Of a stretch of DNA of 7,764 nt, positions 1 through 4,708 are shown piece by piece. Positions within the stretch are counted from its first letter, which is position 1, and each line of letters begins with the position of its first letter. The notes beneath the pieces are model-generated. The model saw nothing but the letters and a program-made list of their open reading frames with translations. It was not told where the DNA came from and ran no database searches. This DNA comes from Tepidisphaeraceae bacterium (lineage in GTDB: Bacteria; Planctomycetota; Phycisphaerae; Tepidisphaerales; Tepidisphaeraceae), in contig JANWHF010000205.1 in assembly GCA_025450555.1 (NCBI GenBank), positions 1 through 7,764 of the forward strand, in the 5' to 3' direction. Position numbers and translations under genes: made by a program.

Positions 1-56
1 CGTAGCGCATCCAACTTACCTGTGATTCCTGCTAGCTGAAGGGGGGATTTCACAAA

Positions 57-199
57 ATGTCCCAAAAGGATGCGCGCGGCGAGAAAATCGGTGACATTGG
101 ATAGGTGTGAACGCCATAACTTATCGTGGTGGATCATCTTATGATTTCGGGTCCTCGCCGCGTGGGTGTGACATAGTGTGACAGTGACATTTGGGACAT
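57..199. repeat. Spaced inverted repeat, possible IS-end relic
   Basis: ATGTCCCAAA at 57-66 and its exact reverse complement TTTGGGACAT at 190-199 bracket about 120 bases. Inside, GTGACATT occurs at 91-98 and again at 184-191, and a run of spaced GACA units (about 168-198) leads into the right arm. Multiple short direct repeats next to inverted termini resemble transposase-binding ends of some integrase-type insertion sequences. No transposase is present, so this would be a relic or a minimal element at best. The 10-bp arms could also be a chance match. Confidence 0.3.
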
Positions 200-255
200 C
201 AGGACGTTTCGCAACTGGAGGGCATCGCTCCCGCGACGCCGCGAAGGGTAGAAAG

Positions 256-273
256 CGCCCGACAAGCCGGGCG
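256..273. repeat. Small GC hairpin
   Basis: CGCCCG at 256-261 pairs perfectly with CGGGCG at 268-273 around the loop ACAAGC. It lies 21 bases before the much stronger hairpin at 295-327. No T tract follows, so it is not a canonical intrinsic terminator. It may be part of the same repetitive intergenic element. Confidence 0.35.
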
Positions 274-294
274 GCTAAACCGGGCGAAGGGTTC

Positions 295-327
295 GCGCGC
301 GGCGCGCGACACTTGCGCGCCGCGCGC
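295..327. repeat. Perfect 13-bp GC-only hairpin
   Basis: The left arm GCGCGCGGCGCGC (295-307) and right arm GCGCGCCGCGCGC (315-327) are exact reverse complements separated by the 7-base loop GACACTT. All 13 pairs are G-C, so the structure would be extremely stable in RNA or single-stranded DNA. There is no following T run, which argues against a standard intrinsic terminator. The left arm plus the first loop bases recur at 389-404, which suggests a REP-like intergenic repeat. Confidence 0.55.
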
Positions 328-388
328 CATGATTAGGAGGCTAAATAACAGCAAGTCATTGGCCATACAACGTTTGCGATCTTGCCCC

Positions 389-413
389 GCGCGCGGCGCG
401 CGACGCTCGCGCG
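389..413. repeat. Partial second copy of the GC hairpin repeat
   Basis: The 16 bases at 389-404 are identical to 295-310, and similarity continues for a further 9 bases with a few substitutions. The right arm here is degenerate: only GCGCG pairs in register, and a looser GCGCCGCGC follows at about 420-428. Two related copies 94 bases apart support a repeat family rather than a chance palindrome. Confidence 0.45.
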
Positions 414-560
414 ACACCAGCGCCGCGCAACGATTGTCAAACGATTTTTCATATTTCCTGGCGTCCATTGATTCTTCCCGCCTTCCCGTTTGAATGAGCC
501 GCGCACGAAGTAAGCGGATTGGGACGCGCTGCGCGAAATGGAGCCGGTTGATTCCCGCGG

Positions 561-584
561 TCCTTCGACAAGCTCAGGGCAGGC
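561..584. repeat. Dispersed-repeat-like sequence
   Basis: The 24 bases starting CCTTCGACAAGCTCAGGGC (from 562) match a sequence type I recall as a recurrent intergenic repeat in many bacterial genomes. Translated on the opposite strand it gives the tell-tale peptide CPELVEGP often seen in spurious annotations. A weaker echo (AAGCTCAG followed by CAGAGGCT) occurs at about 633-650. The recognition is from memory; a genome-wide copy count is needed to prove dispersal. Confidence 0.45.
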
Positions 585-989
585 TAATTGCGCAAGATGC
601 ACCCGCGCCGCCCGCTCTTGCCTAAGCTGCCGCAAGCTCAGACAGAGGCTCCGTCGAAACTCCATCGATCTCACTGTCTCTGCTCCAATCGCCATCGATA
701 CCTCCATAGCACGCAGAAATCTCCTGCAAGCCGTATACCATACATAATGCAAACACACAGATTTACACGGTTTGTTGCTTGGTCTTTCGCGCGCGAGGCG
801 TAAGGGGTGGCCGGAGCGGGGGTAAAGGTCCGCGGGCAGCGACTTGGAAAATAAATTCGAGCCCAGCGCCCGCCACGCAATCGCGAACAGATCGCGACAA
901 AAGTTGAGAAGTGTTCGCTTAAACCTGCAACGTTGTCATGAAATGGGCAGGTCCTGCACGTGTTCCGGTTTCACTCCCGCCCCCCGGCG

Positions 990-2066
990 TCACGATTGCC
1001 CGAGAATGCGCTGGGCCCGCTGGATTTTGTTTTGATCCCCTGCAGACGTTACGTACGCCCGGAGCTTCTGTCGCACATCAGCCGGGAGGGATGGCAGTTT
1101 CACTTTCTTTTTCCGGACTGGATCGTACGCCCAGCGGCAGAAGAAACGCGCCGCCCCTTCAAGTTGGTTTGCGGTGAGGTCAGAACGTTGCGCGGCCGCC
1201 ACAACAACATCTTGCGAGAAGGCCTCCAGCAGGTATTCGGGCACAACTTCCTCGCTCGGGAAGCCACTCCAGGGACCCAGCGCGTGTCCGTACCATGCGA
1301 ACAACGCGAGGATTTGCTCCTCGGCCGATGGATAAACGGTCGCCAGAATGCGCAGCGCACGATCCCGTTCCGGGGCCTCTAACGCGTAACGCTCGTGAGA
1401 CAGCGACTCCACAAGACCCGCCAGCCCGGCGGGCGTGGCGGCGTCCCACGACTTCGCCCACGCCTCGTCTTCACGGGTCCGGCGCTCACCATCCACCCTT
1501 CGTTTGTCGAGGTCTTCCCGGAAGCGCCGGTGCCCGAGCAACGCGAAAAAGTCGGCCAGCGCGTCGGGTTCGGTGAGGATCGCGTCAGACTTCCACCGGT
1601 CCGGCCACCGCAGCACATATAAGCCGAACAGTTCAAGGGTCGCTACGGAATTATCTGCGGCGCGACACTCCAGCGCGTGAGATGGGATCGACATCAGGTG
1701 CCCCTGCGTAGAGTTGATCCGCAGGGCAGATCGCAGTGATGCTAGATCCGCTGGCGCCGTGATTTCCAGCACCGGCTCCCAGTTGCGGACTTTCTCGCGG
1801 AAGACCAGTTCCTTCAGAATCGCTCTGTCTATTCGTTCCAAAGTCGCATCAAGCATGGCCTGTGATGGCTCCGGCGCGCTCGATCGGAGGAAGGACGCCG
1901 TCTGCTGATCAATCATCCCGCCGCCGCCGGACGGGTACTTCAATGAGAGAAACGGGCTGGACGTGTCAGCAGCCGCGCTACAATTCGGGCAGATCGAAAG
2001 CAACAACAGAATGTCTTTCCCGCAGCCTGGGCAACGAGTGAGCGCTTGGCTCAGGTCCATTTTCAT
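990..2066 (-). CDS. Hypothetical protein with N-terminal zinc ribbon
   Basis: This 358-aa protein is of unknown function. The N-terminus has two CxxC knuckles, C12-P-G-C15 and C26-P-N-C29, ten residues apart: a typical zinc-ribbon arrangement for metal, protein or nucleic-acid binding. A short low-complexity GGGG linker follows near residue 48. The rest looks soluble, with a mixed middle region containing aromatic-rich FGLYVLRWPDRW (around 150) and a highly charged RRFREDLDKRR stretch (around 180). The C-terminal 130 residues are helical, including LALFAWYGHALGPWSGFPSEE and a basic VRKKKVKLPSL near residue 320. No signal peptide or membrane helix is visible. The start is uncertain: ATG codons at 2066 and 2060 are both possible and neither has a clear ribosome binding site. 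It is transcribed away from the small gene cluster at 2304. The frame is long and intact, so the gene is probably real, but I do not recognise the family. Confidence 0.8.
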   Translation of the reverse strand: MKMDLSQALTRCPGCGKDILLLLSICPNCSAAADTSSPFLSLKYPSGGGGMIDQQTASFLRSSAPEPSQAMLDATLERIDRAILKELVFREKVRNWEPVLEITAPADLASLRSALRINSTQGHLMSIPSHALECRAADNSVATLELFGLYVLRWPDRWKSDAILTEPDALADFFALLGHRRFREDLDKRRVDGERRTREDEAWAKSWDAATPAGLAGLVESLSHERYALEAPERDRALRILATVYPSAEEQILALFAWYGHALGPWSGFPSEEVVPEYLLEAFSQDVVVAAAQRSDLTANQLEGAARFFCRWAYDPVRKKKVKLPSLPADVRQKLRAYVTSAGDQNKIQRAQRILGQS

Positions 2067-2248
2067 CGTGTCGCCAGTTTATGCTTTACCCGTGGGCAGA
2101 ACCACGTACATGCCGAACAATCGAGGTCGACTCTTCAGACGTTGACCTCCCGACGGCGCATCCGCCGCGCACTCATATAAAAACGCAAGCGCCCCGGCGG
2201 CATAGATGGATCCAGCGCGGCGACTTATGTGTTACATTGACTACAGAT

Positions 2249-2275
2249 TTGACAGGCGTCGACGACGATTAGCAT
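2249..2275 (+). promoter_or_regulatory. Candidate sigma70-type promoter
   Basis: A perfect TTGACA lies at 2249-2254, with TAGCAT (four of six matches to TATAAT) at 2270-2275. The 15-base spacer is shorter than ideal. Transcription would start near 2282, leaving about 20 bases of leader before the ATG at 2304, enough to include the GGAGG ribosome binding site. This would drive the small gene cluster that follows. Confidence 0.35.
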
Positions 2276-2290
2276 CCTTCTCGTCCAAAT

Positions 2291-2295
2291 GGAGG
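2291..2295 (+). promoter_or_regulatory. Ribosome binding site deciding the 2304 start
   Basis: GGAGG ends 8 bases before ATG at 2304. The earlier in-frame ATG at 2289 overlaps this motif and has no binding site of its own, so 2304 is the preferred start. Confidence 0.65.
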
Positions 2296-2303
2296 CGATC
2301 TCG

Positions 2304-2756
2304 ATGATCCCGATCCCCGCGCAGTTGATTCGGACGTTTGCCGACGTTGATCAGGATGCGATTGCGGCATGGTGGTCGAAGCTCTCCGACGCCCATCGCG
2401 ACGAGATCGCCAGATTGTGCGACACGCGAGCCGACACTTGCTTCTTTGGCGTCGTGGCGGACGAATCGGAACTGCCCGTGGTCGAGCGCGGGCTTTGCGA
2501 AGAAGACGACGTTCGGCCAGTCGAGGAGTGGGCGCCAGACCGTTTTGAGTATCTGCTGAACCACCCGGAACTCGTGCTGATCTGGGACCAGACGGAACGA
2601 ACCTTCCACGTTGGCTGCACCGCGCACCCGGCCGCCCGGGCATGCTGGGCAAATGGCTTCACACCTTGGAGCTTCTCGTGTCCGTTCGCTCGCAGCGACT
2701 GCCTCATGCGCCCGCTGCTCGGGAGACGGTTCCGAAAACGCGAGGCCGGGAATTGA
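2304..2756 (+). CDS. Hypothetical protein, Cys/His-rich C-terminus
   Basis: This 150-aa soluble protein is of unknown function, with no signal peptide or membrane segment. The N-terminal half is acidic and helical (VDQDAIAAWWSKLSDAHRDEIARLCD). The C-terminal half carries a dense cluster: H102, C105, H108, C114, C126 and C133 in the pattern H-x-x-C-x-x-H...C...C-P-F-x(4)-D-C. It could bind a metal, though this is inference from residue spacing only. The start at 2304 is chosen for the GGAGG eight bases upstream; starting at 2289 would add five residues. The stop overlaps the probable TTG start of the next gene by 4 nt, so the two are likely translated together. I do not recognise a named family, and no catalytic motif is evident. 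Confidence 0.75.
   Translation: MIPIPAQLIRTFADVDQDAIAAWWSKLSDAHRDEIARLCDTRADTCFFGVVADESELPVVERGLCEEDDVRPVEEWAPDRFEYLLNHPELVLIWDQTERTFHVGCTAHPAARACWANGFTPWSFSCPFARSDCLMRPLLGRRFRKREAGN
2742..2745 (+). promoter_or_regulatory. Ribosome binding site for the overlapping TTG start
   Basis: GAGG lies 7 bases before TTG at 2753, inside the end of the preceding gene. The TTG overlaps that gene's TGA stop (TTGA). This supports translational coupling and a start at 2753 rather than the far-upstream in-frame ATG at 2642. Confidence 0.45.
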
Positions 2757-3094
2757 AACCCTCCATCAGCATCTCGGCGGAGTTGCCGAATCGCACCAAT
2801 TTCTATTGCTCGGTCCACACGCAACGGGGTCCCAAGGAACTCGCCGGGCTCTTCGCGCCACCGGATTGGCGCGTGCGCAAATGCTCGTGGAAAGACTACG
2901 AAGCCCAAAGCGACTTCGCAGAGATTGTCATCGAAACGACTGATCCGGTTCTAATCCACGGGGCGGTGGCAAATGTTGAGGTCAACTGCCTGCGGATTGT
3001 GGAGCTGCTCGCCGCTGCCGGACTGTCCGGCAAATTCGAGTGCTGTGATGAATCGGGTTCGCTCATGCTCGAAAGGCGCTTTGGCGGAACGTGA
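2753..3094 (+). CDS. Small hypothetical protein, coupled to upstream gene
   Basis: This 113-aa soluble protein is of unknown function, beginning MKPSISISAELPNRTNFYC if it starts at TTG 2753. An alternative ATG at 2642 would add 37 residues, but that stretch lies over the preceding gene, is Arg/Pro-rich and looks like out-of-frame translation. The remainder looks like a genuine compact alpha/beta fold. It has a beta strand plus charged loop (DWRVRKCSWKDYEAQ), an acidic strand (FAEIVIETTDPVLIHG), a helix (NCLRIVELLAAAGL) and a terminal hairpin (KFECCDESGSLMLERRF). It overlaps the upstream gene by 4 nt and precedes a third small gene by 75 bases, so co-transcription is likely. A partner or immunity-type role is possible from size and context only; nothing in the sequence proves it. 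Confidence 0.65.
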   Translation: MKPSISISAELPNRTNFYCSVHTQRGPKELAGLFAPPDWRVRKCSWKDYEAQSDFAEIVIETTDPVLIHGAVANVEVNCLRIVELLAAAGLSGKFECCDESGSLMLERRFGGT

Positions 3095-3169
3095 GCCGGA
3101 ACGGTCTATGTAATCAGGTGAGCGTGCGGCCGGCGCTTGGCTGGCCATTGGACCTCGGGGTGCTATTCG

Positions 3170-3679
3170 ATGCCAAGCCGATCTCGGGAATTTCGCGAGC
3201 AACGGGATCTACAAGCGTCATGGGATCGCCTGCGGGCAGAGCCATGGAGCGCTTTTGAACTCAGGCGCACCCTGGACAGCGGACTGCCGCGCATCCAGCT
3301 CGTTCGCCTGCCATCCTTCTCCGCTCCATCGTTTTGGGAGATTTGCGAATACGGATCCGAATGGAAGCTGTACACGTCGACCGTGGTCGATCCACACTGG
3401 TCAAAGTTGACTGTTCTCGGCTACGAGCCCGTTGAATTCGACGGCCGCAAGCTCAAGACTTACTTCAAACGTCTCGCCGCTCTGACCTTGCCCATCGCAC
3501 CCGAGTTGAGAAGCATTGGCGGACTGGACGGCACCGTTATACAGCTAGCGTTGTTCGGAAGCCTTTCGTCGCAGGTACGTTATCAATGGTGGTCGGATCA
3601 TCCGCCGGGCTGGAAACCTTTGGTGAAAATCGTCGACCACATGTTCAAGGCATTCGGCGGCCCTGAGGGATCCAAATAG
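3170..3679 (+). CDS. Hypothetical protein, Trp-rich C-terminus
   Basis: This 169-aa soluble protein is of unknown function. The N-terminal 30 residues are charged and helical. A central alpha/beta region follows (FWEICEYGSEWKLYTSTVVDP), then a helix-containing segment. A C-terminal block has L119-D-G-T122 followed by a beta hairpin and WW140-141...PPGW148-KPL leading into a final amphipathic helix. This LDGT...WW...P-x-x-W pattern reminds me of small uncharacterised bacterial proteins, some of them immunity-like, but I cannot name the family. ATG 3170 is preferred because GGGGTG sits 7 bases upstream. An in-frame TTG at 3137 would add 11 residues. It lies 75 bases after the preceding gene on the same strand and is probably the last member of the 2304-3679 cluster. 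No T-tract terminator is obvious behind it. Confidence 0.7.
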   Translation: MPSRSREFREQRDLQASWDRLRAEPWSAFELRRTLDSGLPRIQLVRLPSFSAPSFWEICEYGSEWKLYTSTVVDPHWSKLTVLGYEPVEFDGRKLKTYFKRLAALTLPIAPELRSIGGLDGTVIQLALFGSLSSQVRYQWWSDHPPGWKPLVKIVDHMFKAFGGPEGSK

Positions 3680-3762
3680 CGCAATGACGTGCCGATGCAA
3701 AGAAAGTCGCCCGGAAAGAAGCGCGTCTGCCCTCCCCTACCACCTTCCCGCCCCATCGCTAG

Positions 3763-3786
3763 AATCCGGACATTAGTTACCGGATT
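3763..3786. repeat. 7-bp inverted repeat
   Basis: AATCCGG (3763-3769) and CCGGATT (3780-3786) are exact reverse complements around a 10-base AT-rich loop. The left arm overlaps TAGAAT (3760-3765), which resembles a -10 box, although I see no matching -35. It may be an operator-like site or a weak stem-loop after the preceding gene. No T run follows. Confidence 0.3.
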
Positions 3787-3841
3787 ACGTGAAGACGGCG
3801 CGCGGAGGGCATGGCGGCTTTGTGCGGGCCGCGATGAATTT

Positions 3842-3867
3842 TAAACCCATCGAATTCGATGGGTTTA
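3842..3867. promoter_or_regulatory. 26-bp perfect palindrome upstream of toxin-antitoxin genes
   Basis: Thirteen bases, TAAACCCATCGAA (3842-3854), are followed immediately by their exact reverse complement (3855-3867). As RNA this folds into an 11-bp stem with an AATT loop. It sits 76 bases before the DUF433 antitoxin start and 162 bases after the preceding stop. It could be an operator for autoregulation by the antitoxin or toxin-antitoxin complex, as is common in such operons. It could also be a rho-independent-like structure, but no T tract follows on the plus strand. I favour a regulatory site at low certainty. Confidence 0.5.
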
Positions 3868-3943
3868 GAACACAGGCTCGGTGGAATGGCATCATGCACA
3901 TGCCCAAGCGGCTTTTCGCTTACGCTTAGTTAAGGAGCTGCTC

Positions 3944-4186
3944 ATGGATGACCTGAAAAGCCTAAAAGGAATCGTGCAGAGCGATCCAGAAATCCTGGGT
4001 GGCACGCCGGTCTTTGTCGGCACGCGGGTTCCATTGCAGAACCTGATCGACTCGCTGGAGGGCGGGGAATCGATCGAAGACTTTCTGGATGGGTTTCCAT
4101 CCGTACGTCGGGAGCAGGTGGTGGCCGTGATCGAGGCCGGAAAGGCTGCCGTTCTGCAATCGGTGGGACATGCGCATCCTCATTGA
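3944..4186 (+). CDS. DUF433 antitoxin (VapB-like)
   Basis: This 80-aa protein has the diagnostic DUF433 core: I-V-Q-S-D-P-E-I-L-G-G-T-P-V-F-V-G-T-R-V-P near residues 10-30, then a helical LIDSLEGGESIEDFLDGFPSVRREQVVAVIE segment. In this family the small helix-turn-helix-like protein acts as the antitoxin for a DUF5615 PIN-like toxin. It probably neutralises the toxin by direct binding and may repress the operon. The start at 3944 is set by AAGGAG ending 6 bases upstream; the frame is open back to 3881, but that extension lacks a binding site and looks unrelated to the family. The toxin gene begins inside its last codons (17-nt overlap), the usual antitoxin-first order. The palindrome at 3842-3867 is a plausible operator. 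Family assignment is secure; the regulatory role is by analogy. Confidence 0.9.
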   Translation: MDDLKSLKGIVQSDPEILGGTPVFVGTRVPLQNLIDSLEGGESIEDFLDGFPSVRREQVVAVIEAGKAAVLQSVGHAHPH

Positions 4187-4478
4187 CGAATGCTTGAACT
4201 GGCGGCTGGGTCGTGGGCTCACGGGCCATTTCTGCCGTTCGGTGCAGCGTATGGGGTGGGCAGGAATTTCCAATGGCAAGCTGCTGCGGCTGGCTGAAGA
4301 TCAATTTGATGTCTTTTTGACCGGCGACCGCAATCTGAGCTTTGAGCAAAATACGACCGTGTTTAAAATTGCAATCATCGTTTTACGGGCAAAGAGCACT
4401 GATCCGCGCCTATCTGGCACGTCCCTCAGAACGTTTGTTGTGTTTAATACATTGGCTCGGCAACGACCAGCCATTTGA
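4170..4478 (+). CDS. DUF5615 PIN-like toxin, atypical C-terminus
   Basis: This 102-aa protein is the likely ribonuclease toxin partner of the DUF433 antitoxin. The N-terminal MRILIDECLNWRL places the conserved acidic pair D6-E7 at the end of strand 1. The segment WAGISNGKLLRLAEDQFDVFLTGDRN carries the conserved D53 of the T-G/A-D-R motif. F65-K-I-A-I-I-V-L72 is the next core strand. Up to about residue 78 it matches the family well. The last 24 residues (from P79) do not show the expected helix and the L-x-P-G-x-V-type ending that I recall for this family, so the tail may be replaced or frame-shifted. The other plus-strand frame stays open to 4524, but its product does not restore the family ending either. 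The start overlaps the antitoxin gene by 17 nt. The toxin may be impaired. Confidence 0.82.
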   Translation: MRILIDECLNWRLGRGLTGHFCRSVQRMGWAGISNGKLLRLAEDQFDVFLTGDRNLSFEQNTTVFKIAIIVLRAKSTDPRLSGTSLRTFVVFNTLARQRPAI

Positions 4479-4584
4479 AGAAGTTAATGTCGCCCTCGTC
4501 GCCACACGTTCCGTAATTAAATAAATAGCTTTTCGGTCGAAAGGGGGGTCTCCGTACCGGCTTCTCCCATTTGCCCGGCTAAAA

Positions 4585-4643
4585 GCAGCCCTGTCATGAG
4601 CCAGGTTTTTTCTGGCCTGGTGCTGGTTGAACGGTTAGGCTGC
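4585..4643 (+). promoter_or_regulatory. Possible structured leader RNA
   Basis: GCAGCC (4585-4590) can pair with GGCTGC (4638-4643), closing a domain. Inside it, GCCAG (4600-4604) pairs with CTGGC (4612-4616) over a T-rich loop. An alternative short hairpin, GGCT (4577-4580) with AGCC (4587-4590), uses the same bases as the closing stem, so the two folds would be mutually exclusive, as in attenuators. The element ends 65 bases before the lipoprotein start. I do not recognise a known riboswitch class. The pairings are short and could be chance. Confidence 0.28.
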
Positions 4644-4697
4644 ATGTCCATCCAAGTCTGGCCAGTGTGCCTCAGGGCTTTCGAACGCCGCAAAAAC

Positions 4698-4703
4698 AGG
4701 GAG
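4698..4703 (+). promoter_or_regulatory. Ribosome binding site deciding the TTG 4709 start
   Basis: AGGGAG ends 5 bases before an in-frame TTG at 4709. The in-frame GTG at 4667 and ATG at 4727 lack a comparable site, so TTG 4709 is the preferred lipoprotein start. Confidence 0.55.
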
Positions 4704-4708
4704 TTTCC

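Larger units (their letters stand above)
1..989. other. Gene-poor region with repeats and hairpins
   Basis: I see no convincing protein-coding gene in this stretch. The open frames present are rich in Arg, Ala and Ser, change strand at random, lack ribosome binding sites and run through inverted repeats, as expected of GC-rich non-coding DNA. Frame 1 from base 1 stays open for 12 codons (ending N-L-P-V-I-P-A-S) to a TGA at 37-39. That could be the tail of a gene lying mostly outside the window, but it is too short to call. The region contains a spaced inverted repeat (57-66 and 190-199), a short hairpin (256-273), a strong GC-only hairpin (295-327) with a partial second copy (from 389), and a dispersed-repeat-type sequence (561-584). 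Bases 590-989 show nothing I can name beyond an 11-bp palindrome at about 947-957. Confidence 0.6.

Noticed and set aside
191..493. Plus-strand 100-codon open frame
   Set aside because: It passes through the GC-only hairpins, is dominated by Arg and Ala, and is opposed by an equally open minus frame; typical of GC-rich non-coding DNA.
333..758. 141-codon open frame on the minus strand
   Set aside because: It runs through the GC-rich repeat at 389-413 and the dispersed repeat at 561-584 (peptide CPELVEGP), has Arg/Ser-rich composition and lacks a ribosome binding site. It is a false frame.
2351..2908. 185-codon minus-strand frame over the small gene cluster
   Set aside because: It is antisense to two genes with coherent starts and coupling; its composition is Arg/Ser-rich and it has no ribosome binding site.
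3789..3929. 46-codon GTG-initiated frame (VKTARGGHGGF...) containing the palindrome
   Set aside because: It has no ribosome binding site at its start and no recognisable similarity, and the palindrome looks like a regulatory site rather than coding sequence. Not excluded, but unsupported.
4342..4524. 60-codon frame overlapping the toxin's 3' end
   Set aside because: It lacks a credible start and overlaps the DUF5615 gene out of frame. It is noted only as a possible clue to a frameshift or recombination in the toxin tail.
4528..4545. CTTTTCGGTCGAAAGG as a terminator after the toxin gene
   Set aside because: It folds into only a six-pair stem including a wobble, is AT-rich, and is followed by a G run rather than T residues.
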